In this document: positions 1 to 8,229 of the stretch, piece after piece
How positions within the stretch are numbered: position 1 is the stretch's first letter
Layout: each line of letters starts with the position of its first letter
Assembly: GCF_032337115.1 (NCBI RefSeq)
Contig: NZ_JAVXZY010000002.1
Location: 496,001 to 560,000, forward strand
Reading direction: 5' to 3'
DNA: 64,000 nt
Source of the DNA: Roseateles_C aquae
GTDB taxonomy: Bacteria; Pseudomonadota; Gammaproteobacteria; Burkholderiales; Burkholderiaceae_C
Notes under the pieces: model-generated
What the model saw: only the letters and a program-made list of their open reading frames with translations
Told to the model about the DNA's origin: nothing
Database searches by the model: none
Translations under genes and position numbers: made by a program

Positions 1-187
1 CCTCGTCATCAAGCATCGCGGCATAGAACTGGTCGGCCAACAGTGCCGCCTGACTCTGCACCATCGCTTTCAGCAGCGCCTGCTCGTCAAGCGGCGTTTG
101 CGCCAGAACGCTCTGCCATTGCGACTGCAGTTGCAGCTGTGCCGCTTGGGCGCGTCCATCGAGATCTTTTGCCATTACAGACTGCAT
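1..187 (-). CDS. N-terminal fragment of a possible sensor/diguanylate cyclase protein
   Basis: Read on the minus strand, 62 codons are open from an ATG at 187 to the window edge; a second in-frame ATG lies at 175. The peptide is a helical, Gln/Ala-rich segment ending in QFYAAMLDDE. That resembles the N-terminal helix of globin-type sensor regions in DosC-like diguanylate cyclases, where a QFY.x.L..D stretch precedes the haem pocket. Only the first helix is visible, so the function is a guess. The gene follows comEC on the same strand after a gap of about 130 bases. Confidence 0.4.
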   Translation of the reverse strand, partial: MQSVMAKDLDGRAQAAQLQLQSQWQSVLAQTPLDEQALLKAMVQSQAALLADQFYAAMLDDE

Positions 188-317
188 CGAACTACTTCCT
201 TCGCCAGCTTCAACAACGCGCCCGGCCAGCATGCGCCCAGCCAGACCGGAACTCAAGCGAAGCCCTATCTAGGGTTCACACGCATTGCCAATGGGCAAGT
301 CATCCAGCCTCTGTGCA

Positions 318-2753
318 TCAGGGTGTAGGTACAAGCTCTGGCCCCAGGTCGGCTGGCCGCTCCGCGCCCGTCTGAGCTCGAGTGCTCGGCACTGGCTGCC
401 AATAGCGCCTGTCCAGCTCTCGCTGGCACTGCGGTTCAAGTCCCCAGCTTTGCCAGCGCCAGGCGCCGCAATCGGCACTCAGCAGCAGCGGCACGCCGGC
501 CGCCTGGTAGCCTGCCTGCACGCTGAGCGCCGGGTGGCCGAAGCGGTTGCGGTAGCCAGCCTGCACCAGGCCCCAGCGCGGCGCCACCGCAGCAATGAAG
601 GCCTGGCTGGAGGACGTTTGGCTGCCGTGATGCGGCACCAACAGCAGCTCGCTGCGCAAGCGTGCGGGATCGCGCTGCAGCAAGGCCTGTTCCTGCGCCA
701 CCTCGAGGTCGCCGGTCAGCAAGGCGCTGTGCCCGCTGACCGCTTGCACGCGCAGCACGCAGGACAGCGCGTTGGGCTTCAAGCCCTGCTCATACTGGGA
801 GGCCTGCGGCTGCAGCAGTTCAAACAGCACGCCATCCCAGACCCAGTGCTGCCCCGCCAGGCAGCGGGTCGCAGACGAAGCCGCCGGCAGCTGGCGCAGC
901 AAGACATGCCCTGCTTCCAGCGAGCTGGACAGCGCCGCCACCGGCAGGCCGCGCAGCAGCGACGCGGCCCCGCCCACGTGGTCGAGATCGCGGTGCGAAA
1001 GCATCAGCAGATCCAGCCGCCGTTCGCCCAGCGCATGCAGCAGCGGCAACAGCACACGCTGGCCAGCATCGGCCGTGGGCGACCACTGCGGGCCGCTGTC
1101 GTACATCAGGCTGTGCGTGGCAGTGCGCAGCAGCACGGCGCTGCCCTGGCCGATATCAGCGGCCAGCAGTTCAAACTCGCCCGGTGGTGGTCGCTGCAGC
1201 GGCGGCCAAAGCAGCGGCAAGAGCATTGGCAGGCTCAAGGCCCGAAGGCGCCCTGGCAGAGGCAGCACCAGCAGGACGGCCGCCAGCAAGCCGCTCACTT
1301 GCGCCCATAGCGGCGCCACCGGCACGACCCACACCGCCAGCGGCCAGCTGGCCAGCCATTGCAGCCAGGCCATCAGGAGCGCAATCGCCCAGCCGGCCGC
1401 CACCCAGAGCAAGGGCACCAGGGCACCGAGCAGGGCCAGCGGCGTGATCACAAAGCTAACCAAGGGGATGGCCAGCAGATTGGCCAGCAAGCCGACGATG
1501 GACAGCTGCTGAAAGAACAGCAGGCTCAGCGGCGCCAGGCCCAGCGTGGCCACCCATTGAGCCTGCCAGGCGCTTTTCAAGGCGGCCCGCCAGCCTGCCG
1601 GTGCGGGCTCGCCCTGGGCCATCAACAAGGCCACAGCCACAAAGGACAGCCAGAAACCCGGCTGGCTCAGCGCCCAAGGGTCGATGGCCGTCACCAGCAC
1701 CGCGCTGGCCAACAGGCACAGCGGCCAGGGCCAACGCACGCCAATGTGGCGCAGCAGGGCCAGCGTCAATAGCATCCAGACGGTGCGCTGCGAGGGCACG
1801 CCCCAGCCCGAGAAGGCCGCGTAGAGCGCCGCCGCCGCCGCGCCCAGCCACTGCGCAGCCAGCGGTGCCGGCAGCCACAGGCAGGCCACCGTGCTGCGCC
1901 GCCACAGCCGCCCGGCCAGGCCGCCGAGCAGCCAGGCAAACATCGTCACGTGCATGCCCGAGATCGACACCAGGTGGGCAATGCCGGTGTCGCGGAACAA
2001 GGCCCAATCCTCCCGCGAGATCGCCGCCTGTTCACCGAGGCTGAGCGCCGCGATCAACGCCGCCTGGCGCGGGTCGCTGACGCTTCTCTGTATCGTCTCG
2101 CGCAGACCCTCGCGCCAATGGTCCAGGCACAGCCAGGGCGATGGGGCCAGGCGCTGCCCGGCGTCGCGGATCACGCCGGTGGCGCGAAAGCCTTGCTCGA
2201 ACAGCCACAACTCGTAGTCAAAACCATGCGGATTGACCAGACCATGCGGCTGGCGCAGGCGCACCCGCAGCCGCCAGCGCTCGCAGGCGCGCCAGTCGGG
2301 CAAGGGGCGGCTGGCGTCGCCATAGCCGACCAGCAACAGGCGTTCAGGCAAGGCGATCGGAGCTCCCTGCCCCTGGGCATCGCGGGCGCCCTCGACGGCA
2401 AAGGCAAAGCGCCAGCCAGCCTGGGCCGCCATGCCGCTGCTGGCCGACGGCAGGCTGTCGATACGCCCTTCGACGATCAGGTCCCGCCCCTCCCAGGCCG
2501 GGCTCAGCGCCTGATCCAGCCGCAGCTGAGCGCGCCAGCCGCCCCAGGCCAGGGCCAGGCCGGCCGTCAGCAGCGCCATCGCTGGCCACACCAGGCGCGG
2601 CAAACGCCAGCGCGTCAGCAGCACGCCCAGCGCGCCCAGCAGAGTGGCGCCCAAGGCCCAGGCCGGCAGCGGCAACTGGGCACACTGATGCAGGCCGGCC
2701 AAGGCGGCCAGCCAGATCAGCGCCAAGCCGGCCCAGGCCGATGCGGTGTTCAC
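318..2753 (-). CDS. comEC: DNA internalization-related competence protein ComEC/Rec2
   Basis: An 811-residue polytopic membrane protein of the ComEC/Rec2 family, which forms the inner-membrane channel for single-stranded DNA uptake in natural transformation. The N-terminal third has several membrane helices and a soluble DUF4131-type region. The competence core carries HLVSISGMHVTM near residue 260, followed by many hydrophobic helices. The C-terminus is a metallo-beta-lactamase-like domain with DIGQGSAVLL, SHRDLDHVGG near residue 585, LLTGDLE and PHHGSQTSSS. I start it at the GTG at 2753, because an upstream start at 2891 would run into the divergent RidA-family gene. Length is normal for the proteobacterial family. 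No other competence genes are in the window. Confidence 0.93.
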   Translation of the reverse strand: MNTASAWAGLALIWLAALAGLHQCAQLPLPAWALGATLLGALGVLLTRWRLPRLVWPAMALLTAGLALAWGGWRAQLRLDQALSPAWEGRDLIVEGRIDSLPSASSGMAAQAGWRFAFAVEGARDAQGQGAPIALPERLLLVGYGDASRPLPDWRACERWRLRVRLRQPHGLVNPHGFDYELWLFEQGFRATGVIRDAGQRLAPSPWLCLDHWREGLRETIQRSVSDPRQAALIAALSLGEQAAISREDWALFRDTGIAHLVSISGMHVTMFAWLLGGLAGRLWRRSTVACLWLPAPLAAQWLGAAAAALYAAFSGWGVPSQRTVWMLLTLALLRHIGVRWPWPLCLLASAVLVTAIDPWALSQPGFWLSFVAVALLMAQGEPAPAGWRAALKSAWQAQWVATLGLAPLSLLFFQQLSIVGLLANLLAIPLVSFVITPLALLGALVPLLWVAAGWAIALLMAWLQWLASWPLAVWVVPVAPLWAQVSGLLAAVLLVLPLPGRLRALSLPMLLPLLWPPLQRPPPGEFELLAADIGQGSAVLLRTATHSLMYDSGPQWSPTADAGQRVLLPLLHALGERRLDLLMLSHRDLDHVGGAASLLRGLPVAALSSSLEAGHVLLRQLPAASSATRCLAGQHWVWDGVLFELLQPQASQYEQGLKPNALSCVLRVQAVSGHSALLTGDLEVAQEQALLQRDPARLRSELLLVPHHGSQTSSSQAFIAAVAPRWGLVQAGYRNRFGHPALSVQAGYQAAGVPLLLSADCGAWRWQSWGLEPQCQRELDRRYWQPVPSTRAQTGAERPADLGPELVPTP

Positions 2754-2856
2754 GCGCTTGCCTCCCTCGGCAGCTTCTTGGCCCCGCGGCTCAGCGCGGG
2801 GCGCGGTGTACCATGCGCGCCAACTTTTGCACTTTTCTCTCTCCCTGAGTAGCCCC

Positions 2857-3348
2857 ATGAGCACCACCGACAACGCCAGCAACGCCAGCAACGTCTACGA
2901 CCGCCTGCAAACCCTGGGCATCAGCCTGCCGCCGCTCGCCGTGCCGGTTGCCGCCTATGTGCCCTTTGTGCGCACTGGCAACCAGCTGTATCTCTCTGGC
3001 CATATCGCCAAGAAGGACGGCAAGCCCTGGGTCGGCCAACTCGGCCGCGACACCGACACCGCCACCGGCAAGGCCGCGGCTCGCGCCATCGCCATCGATC
3101 TGATGGGCACGCTGCATGCGGCCGTCGGCGATCTGAACAAGGTGCGCCGCATCGTCAAGCTGATGAGCCTGGTCAACAGCACGCCGGACTTTACCGAGCA
3201 GCACCTGGTCACCAACGGCGCCTCCGAGTTGCTGGCCGAGGTCTTCGGCGATCGCGGCGCCCATGCGCGCAGCGCCTTTGGCGTGGCGCAGATTCCGCTG
3301 GGCGCCTGCGTCGAGATGGACCTGGTCGTGGAAGTGGACGCCGACTGA
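2857..3348 (+). CDS. RidA family protein (YjgF/UK114-like)
   Basis: A 163-residue protein of the RidA superfamily, whose canonical members hydrolyse reactive enamine/imine intermediates made by PLP enzymes. YLSGHIAKKDG, a central GDLNKVRRIVKL strand-helix and the C-terminal ARSAFGVAQIPLGACVEM match the family signature, including the Arg that binds the substrate carboxylate. The extended N-terminus fits the YER057c/UK114-like subgroup. I chose the ATG at 2857, just after the AT-rich leader; upstream codons overlap comEC on the other strand. Its TGA overlaps the ATG of dsbB (ATGA), so the two are probably translationally coupled. Confidence 0.88.
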   Translation: MSTTDNASNASNVYDRLQTLGISLPPLAVPVAAYVPFVRTGNQLYLSGHIAKKDGKPWVGQLGRDTDTATGKAAARAIAIDLMGTLHAAVGDLNKVRRIVKLMSLVNSTPDFTEQHLVTNGASELLAEVFGDRGAHARSAFGVAQIPLGACVEMDLVVEVDAD

Positions 3349-3839
3349 TGTTTCTGCAGCCCTCCAAACTGCCGGCCCAGACGCTTGCCATCACCTGCCT
3401 GGCCAGCTTCGCCGCCCTGACCGCCGCCTTGGTGGCTCAACACGCCTTCGGTGTGCGGCCCTGCGCCTGGTGTGTGCTGCAACGCGGCGTGTTTCTGCTG
3501 CTCGGCGTGGTGGCCGGGCTCGGCTGGCTGCTGAAGCGCAATACCAGTCTGCGCAGCGTCTTTCTGGCGCTCAGCGCCGCACTGGGCCTGAGCGGCTTTG
3601 CGGCGGCCTACTACCAGTGGACGGTGGCCTCGAAGCTGGTCTCCTGTGATATGACGCTGGCTGACCGCATCGTTACCGCCCTCGATCTGGAAACCCTGCT
3701 GCCCAAGGTCTTCATGATCACCGGCTCCTGTGCCGATGCCGACAAGTACCGCCTGATCGGCCTGCCCTACGAGGTCTGGAGCGGCCTGCTCTTCGCCGGC
3801 CTGACCGTGCTGGCCCTGCTGGCCGTGCGCAAGCGCTGA
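3348..3839 (+). CDS. dsbB: Disulfide bond formation protein B
   Basis: A 163-residue inner-membrane protein with four predicted transmembrane helices. DsbB reoxidises periplasmic DsbA and passes the electrons to quinone. Both functional cysteine pairs are visible: C39-A-W-C42 in the first periplasmic loop, the quinone-linked pair, and C100/C128 in the second loop, the pair that exchanges with DsbA. Length is typical. The start codon overlaps the stop of the RidA-like gene, so the two form a short operon ended by the hairpin at 3859-3884. Confidence 0.93.
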   Translation: MFLQPSKLPAQTLAITCLASFAALTAALVAQHAFGVRPCAWCVLQRGVFLLLGVVAGLGWLLKRNTSLRSVFLALSAALGLSGFAAAYYQWTVASKLVSCDMTLADRIVTALDLETLLPKVFMITGSCADADKYRLIGLPYEVWSGLLFAGLTVLALLAVRKR

Positions 3840-3858
3840 AGCGCGATCCGCAGCCGAC

Positions 3859-3884
3859 AAGCCCCGCCGATGCGGGGCTTTTTT
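3859..3884 (+). terminator. Rho-independent terminator after dsbB
   Basis: A perfect 9-bp stem (AAGCCCCGC / GCGGGGCTT) with a 4-base loop runs into a T tract, 20 bases after the dsbB stop codon. Confidence 0.88.
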
Positions 3885-3961
3885 GTCACTGCGCGGCGCC
3901 GCAAGCCATCGCACTGACCGGCATCAAAGCCGCAGGGAGCAGCAAGCGCTAGGCTGGCGCG

Positions 3962-5212
3962 ATGGCTTCCACCTCCCCCGTCCTCATCATCGGCGCCGGC
4001 CCGGCCGGCCTCAGCATGGCCTGCGCGCTGGCCGATATCGGCATCGCCTGCACGGTGCTCGAACAGGCCCCGCTGGCCAGCATTGCCGAGCCCGCCGAAG
4101 ATGGCCGCGAGATTGCGCTGACCCACCGCGGCATGGCCCAGCTGCAGCGCCTGGGCGCCTGGCAAGACCTGCCCCCGGCGCAGATTTCGCCGCTGCGCGC
4201 CGCCCGCGTCTTCAATGGCAGCGACACCGGTTTTCTCAGCTTTGCCGCCGAAGGCAGCCAGGATCGCCTTGGCAGCCTGGTGCCCAATCACTGGCTGCGC
4301 CGCATTGCCTACCAAGGCGCGCTGCGCCGCGCCGAGCACATCACCCTGCGCGGCGAGTCCCGCGTTCAGGCCATCGAGCTGGGTGCGCAGCAGGCCAGCG
4401 TCCGCCTGGCCGGCGGCGAGGTCTTGCAGGCCCAGCTGCTGATTGCCGCCGACAGCCGCTTCTCCAGCAGCCGCCGCGCCGCCGGCATCGGCGCCGAGAT
4501 GCGCGACTTCGGCCGCAGCGTGATCGTCTGCCGCATGGCTCATCAGCTGAGCCATGATGGTGCCGCGCTGGAATGCTTCCACCATGGCCACACCATGGCC
4601 TGGCTGCCGCTGAATGACGAGGCCGAGACGGCGGCGCAGACCGGCCTGCCACACCTGAGCTCGCTGGTGCTGACCCTGCCCAGCGACCACGCTCAGGCCA
4701 TGCTGGGCTGGGACGGTGACCGCTTTACCGCCTGGGTGCAGCAGCACAGCCAGGATCGCCTCGGCCGGCTGGCGCTGTGCGGGCCGCGCCACCACTACCC
4801 GCTGGTGGCCACCTACGCGCATCGCTTCGTTGCCCAACGCTTTGCGCTGATAGGCGACGCGGCCGTGGGCATGCACCCCGTCACCGCCCATGGCTACAAC
4901 TTCGGGCTCTATGGCGTGCAGACGCTGGCGGAATTGCTGCAAACCCAGCCTGGCGACGATTGCGGCAATGCCGCGCTGCTGGCCCGCTTTGAGCGCATCC
5001 ACCGCCAGGCCACCTGGGCGATCTACCAGGGCACCAACACCGTCGTGCGCCTGTTCACCGACGAAAGCCCACCGGCCCGGCTGCTGCGCCGTGGTGTGCT
5101 GCAGGCGGCCCAGCACCTGCCGCCGCTGAAGGCTGCCATCACCGCCCAGTTGACCGGCCGCCAGCCCCCTTGGCTGCGCCAGCTGCAGCAGCTGGGCGCG
5201 AGCTGGCGTTGA
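3962..5212 (+). CDS. ubiM: FAD-dependent UbiH/VisC-family hydroxylase, UbiM-like
   Basis: A 416-residue flavoprotein monooxygenase of the UbiH/COQ6 group. The N-terminal Rossmann motif is GAGPAG at residues 11-16. The second FAD motif is LIGDAAVGMHP near residue 297, followed by TAHGYNFGL. In the ubiquinone hydroxylases this region is usually HP..GQG.N; the TAHG variant is what I recall for UbiM, a regioselective ubiquinone-ring hydroxylase of Neisseria and related betaproteobacteria. It stands alone downstream of the dsbB terminator and converges on the gamma-glutamyltransferase gene. The family is certain; the UbiM assignment is moderate, and UbiH or UbiF-type activity is the alternative. 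Confidence 0.75.
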   Translation: MASTSPVLIIGAGPAGLSMACALADIGIACTVLEQAPLASIAEPAEDGREIALTHRGMAQLQRLGAWQDLPPAQISPLRAARVFNGSDTGFLSFAAEGSQDRLGSLVPNHWLRRIAYQGALRRAEHITLRGESRVQAIELGAQQASVRLAGGEVLQAQLLIAADSRFSSSRRAAGIGAEMRDFGRSVIVCRMAHQLSHDGAALECFHHGHTMAWLPLNDEAETAAQTGLPHLSSLVLTLPSDHAQAMLGWDGDRFTAWVQQHSQDRLGRLALCGPRHHYPLVATYAHRFVAQRFALIGDAAVGMHPVTAHGYNFGLYGVQTLAELLQTQPGDDCGNAALLARFERIHRQATWAIYQGTNTVVRLFTDESPPARLLRRGVLQAAQHLPPLKAAITAQLTGRQPPWLRQLQQLGASWR

Positions 5213-5234
5213 TCGAGCCCTGGAGTCGCCCGCT

Positions 5235-7055
5235 TCAATCGCCCAGCACCACCCCTTCGCGTCGCGGGTCGGCGCCGCCCAACCAGCCGCCGTCTCGCCG
5301 CTCGATGGCCTGCAGCCCGCTGGTGAATTCGCGTTCCAGCACGATGTGGCCGCGCTCGCGCAGCGCCGCGGCCGTTGTTGCCGGGAACCGGCCGCGCTCC
5401 AGCACCGTCGGCCCATTGAAGTTGCCGACATTGGGCAGCTCGATGGCGCGCTGCACGTCCAGGCCCCAGTCGTGGCTGGCCAGCAGGGTCTTGGCAACGA
5501 AATGAATGATGGTCTGCCCGCCGGGTGAACCCAGCGTCATCAAGAGCCGGCCATCGCGGCCATCGAACACCAGCGTCGGGCTCATGCTGGAGCGCGGCCG
5601 TTTGCCGGGCTCGACCCGGTTGGCCACCGGGCGCCCCTGGTCATCACGCGGCCGCAGCGCAAAGTCGGTCAACTCATTGTTGAGCAGAAAGCCGCCGGCC
5701 CGGCCGCTGCCGCCATCGCTCATCAGCCGCGAGCCGAAGCCGGCCTCTATCGTCGTCGTCATCGCGACCGCCCGGCCTGCCGCATCGACAACGCTGATAT
5801 GGCTGGTGCCATGCTCCTGCTGCGCCGCCTGCGGCGCCCAGGCCAGGCTCAAGTCACCGGGCCGCCCGGCCTCGGCAATGCCCATGCTGCGCGGACCGAT
5901 CAGGGCGGCACGTTGGCGCAGATAGGCCGGCGCCAGCAGGCTGTCCCAGCGACCGCCGGGCGCCGGCACAAAGTCGGGATCAGCGATGTACAAGTCGCGG
6001 TCGGCATAGGCGAGCTTGGCCGCCTCGCTGTAGCGATGCAACCAGCCGGGCGCCTGCAGGCCTTGAGCCAACCCTGTGGCCGCTTCACTGGCCGGCAGCA
6101 GGGTCAGGATTTGCATCAGCGCCAGATGGCCGGACGACGGCGGCGGAAACCCACAGACGCGCCAGGCCGGTGCCTCGCGCCAATCAGTGCAGATCGCCTC
6201 CCGGCGCTTGACCTGGTAGGCGGCCAGATCGGCCTCGCTGAGCAGGCCGGGATTGCGTTCGTGGCCGCGCACGCGCCGCACGATGTCGGCGGCCACCGGG
6301 CCGCGATAGAAAGCATCGGCCCCCTCCTTGGCCAGGCGGCGCAGCACGGCTGCCAGGGCCGGGTTGCGCAAGACATGACCCTCGGGCCAGGGCTTGCCCG
6401 CTGAATCAAAGAAATAGGCTCTTGCCTGCGCGTCTGCCGCCAGGGCCGTCTCATCGCGCAACAGAGTGGCCAGCCGCTTGCCGATCGGAAATCCCTGCTC
6501 GGCCAAACGTATCGCCGGCTCGAACAGTCGCGCCCAGGCCAGCTTGCCCTTAGCGCGGTGCGCTGCCTCCATCAGCCGCAGCAGACCGGGCGTTCCCACC
6601 GAGCGACCGCCCACCACGGCCTCGCCATAGCTCATGCTCTGACCGTTGGGTTTCACAAACAGGGATTCGTCGGCAGCGGCCGGCGCCGTTTCGCGGCCAT
6701 CCCAGGCAGTGATCTGCTGGCCGTCCCAGCTCATCAGCAGCGCACCGGCACCCAGGCCGCTGGACTGCGGCTCAACCAGCGCCAGCACCAGCTGCGCCGC
6801 CAGCGCGGCGTCGACCGCCGTGCCGCCTTCGCGCAGCATCTGCAAACCTGCCTCGGACGCCAGCGGATGGGCCGCAGCCACGGCCTGACGCTGATAGCGC
6901 CAACCCGGCTTGGCCTGCCAGCCGCTCGCCGCCTCGGGTTCCACGGGCGGTCCAGTCTCCCGCGCTGAAGCGGCAGGCGCCACCAAGGGCAAGGGCTGCG
7001 GCGCGACACAGCCACACAGCACAGCCACCAACAAGGGGACAGTGAACAAACGCAT
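5235..7055 (-). CDS. ggt: Gamma-glutamyltransferase family protein, predicted lipoprotein
   Basis: A 606-residue Ntn-hydrolase of the gamma-glutamyltranspeptidase family, which cleaves gamma-glutamyl bonds such as that of glutathione after self-processing into two subunits. AAHPLASEAG and GGTAVDAALA mark the start of the large subunit. The autocleavage site and nucleophilic Thr are in EHGTSHISVVD (about residue 415), followed by the small-subunit hallmarks GRAVAMTTTIE, RSSMSPTLVF and GSPGGQTII. The ATG at 7055 gives a signal peptide ending in VLCGC, a lipobox-like sequence, so the protein is probably anchored facing the periplasm. An upstream in-frame ATG at 7160 would bury this signal and was rejected. 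Substrate is not determined. Confidence 0.88.
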   Translation of the reverse strand: MRLFTVPLLVAVLCGCVAPQPLPLVAPAASARETGPPVEPEAASGWQAKPGWRYQRQAVAAAHPLASEAGLQMLREGGTAVDAALAAQLVLALVEPQSSGLGAGALLMSWDGQQITAWDGRETAPAAADESLFVKPNGQSMSYGEAVVGGRSVGTPGLLRLMEAAHRAKGKLAWARLFEPAIRLAEQGFPIGKRLATLLRDETALAADAQARAYFFDSAGKPWPEGHVLRNPALAAVLRRLAKEGADAFYRGPVAADIVRRVRGHERNPGLLSEADLAAYQVKRREAICTDWREAPAWRVCGFPPPSSGHLALMQILTLLPASEAATGLAQGLQAPGWLHRYSEAAKLAYADRDLYIADPDFVPAPGGRWDSLLAPAYLRQRAALIGPRSMGIAEAGRPGDLSLAWAPQAAQQEHGTSHISVVDAAGRAVAMTTTIEAGFGSRLMSDGGSGRAGGFLLNNELTDFALRPRDDQGRPVANRVEPGKRPRSSMSPTLVFDGRDGRLLMTLGSPGGQTIIHFVAKTLLASHDWGLDVQRAIELPNVGNFNGPTVLERGRFPATTAAALRERGHIVLEREFTSGLQAIERRDGGWLGGADPRREGVVLGD

Positions 7056-7275
7056 TGGAATAGCAGACCGCTCGCTTTGTCCGAACGGCCGAGAGATGAG
7101 CAAGAGCTCGACGATGCTAAGCGAATGCATGCGCCCAGCGCACGCCAGCTTGCTCAGCACTGGACTGCGAGGGCACGGGCCATGTCAACCCTGCGTTTCC
7201 CCTTGCGTAATCACCCGGCCCGCGAACGCGGGGTGCCCAGAGGCACAGACGTCCATTACCGTCGCGTGTGCGAAC

Positions 7276-7291
7276 TGTGAACTAGTTCACA
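7276..7291. promoter_or_regulatory. Perfect CRP-type palindrome (TGTGA-N6-TCACA)
   Basis: A 16-bp perfect palindrome, TGTGAACTAGTTCACA, matches the CRP/FNR-superfamily consensus TGTGA-N6-TCACA. It lies in the 309-base divergent spacer between the ggt-like gene (start 7055) and the PEP-CTERM gene (start 7365), centred about 81 bases before the latter. No other structure stands out in this spacer apart from the GGAGG ribosome-binding site at 7356-7360. The regulator is not encoded in the window. Confidence 0.6.
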
Positions 7292-7364
7292 CATGCAAGA
7301 AACTGGCGTTGCCAAACCCTGATGGGCTTTGTTCGCGGCCTATGGCCGCAAAACCGGAGGATTT

Positions 7365-8114
7365 ATGAAGTCTGTGACATCCAAGCTGTTCACGGTCGTT
7401 GGTCTGAGCGCCCTGCTCGCCGCGCCACAGGCCTTTGCAGCAAAGACCGGCGTGACCGATCTGCGCGCAGCCGTCGGCCATGCCCAAACCAGCAATGTTG
7501 GCCGTCTGCCGACCGCTGCCGGCAGCTACACCATCACCTTCGACGAAGGCCGCGTCGCCGAGGGTGATTGGCTGGACAACCAGTACGCCGACTGGGGCGT
7601 GACATTCCTTGCCCCCGCCTTCGAAGGCAATGACAGCCCCAACGGTGCCTGGGCCACCAACACCGACATGACCATCGTCACGATCGGCAATGGCAACCAT
7701 GGCGGCCTCGGCAGCCCCTCGCTGGCCAGTGGCAACATCTTGCACTCCTACGATGGCTGGCTGGGTGAAGACGGTGATCCGAGCTTCTACCTGGCCTTCT
7801 CGGCCCCGATCAAGCACTTCAGCGTCGACTTCGCCGGCGTGGCGCTGCCGGACAGCACCTCGATCCAGGTCTATGACGTCAACGCCAGTTTCCTCGGCTA
7901 CGCCGTGGCCAGCTCGACCGGCCAACTGACGCTGACTTATGACAGCGCCACCCCAATCGGCTATGTCGCCATCACCGCCGGCGAGTACAACGACTGGGTC
8001 GGCGTCGACAACATCAGCTTCACCGTCGCCGGTGTCCCGGAACCCGAGACCTATGCGCTGATGGCCATGGGCCTGGGCGCCCTGGCGCTGGTGCGCCGCC
8101 GCCGCCAGCAGTAA
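7365..8114 (+). CDS. PEP-CTERM sorting domain-containing secreted protein
   Basis: A 249-residue exported protein with an N-terminal signal peptide (cleavage near QAFAAK). The C-terminus has the classic tripartite PEP-CTERM tag: VPEPETYAL, a hydrophobic helix and a final RRRRQQ cluster. Exosortase systems recognise this tag, remove it and deliver the protein to the surface or exopolysaccharide matrix. The body is a beta-rich domain, with ITFDEGRVAEGDWLDNQYADWGV and later GVDNISFTV resembling the beta-sandwich domains of this class. The strong GGAGG site before 7365 sets the start. No exosortase is in the window. A terminator follows at 8152. Confidence 0.9.
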   Translation: MKSVTSKLFTVVGLSALLAAPQAFAAKTGVTDLRAAVGHAQTSNVGRLPTAAGSYTITFDEGRVAEGDWLDNQYADWGVTFLAPAFEGNDSPNGAWATNTDMTIVTIGNGNHGGLGSPSLASGNILHSYDGWLGEDGDPSFYLAFSAPIKHFSVDFAGVALPDSTSIQVYDVNASFLGYAVASSTGQLTLTYDSATPIGYVAITAGEYNDWVGVDNISFTVAGVPEPETYALMAMGLGALALVRRRRQQ

Positions 8115-8125
8115 GCAGGACCGGC

Positions 8126-8143
8126 GCACCGAGCGCTCGGTGC
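8126..8143. repeat. 18-bp perfect palindrome after the PEP-CTERM gene
   Basis: GCACCGAGCGCTCGGTGC is an uninterrupted self-complementary sequence 11 bases after the stop codon and 8 bases before the terminator stem. It may be an mRNA 3' stabilising hairpin or a protein site. Confidence 0.5.
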
Positions 8144-8151
8144 ACCGCAGC

Positions 8152-8179
8152 AAAGGGCCGATAACGTCGGCCCTTTTTT
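8152..8179 (+). terminator. Rho-independent terminator after the PEP-CTERM gene
   Basis: A 10-bp perfect stem (AAAGGGCCGA / TCGGCCCTTT) with a 5-base loop is followed by a T run. Confidence 0.9.
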
Positions 8180-8229
8180 CCTTTCCGCAAGCGCCCTGCC
8201 GGGGGTCAGGTCTTGCCATAGCCCGGTGC

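Noticed and set aside
3767..5497. A 576-codon minus-strand frame
   Set aside because: Antisense to the UbiM-like hydroxylase; no family resemblance.
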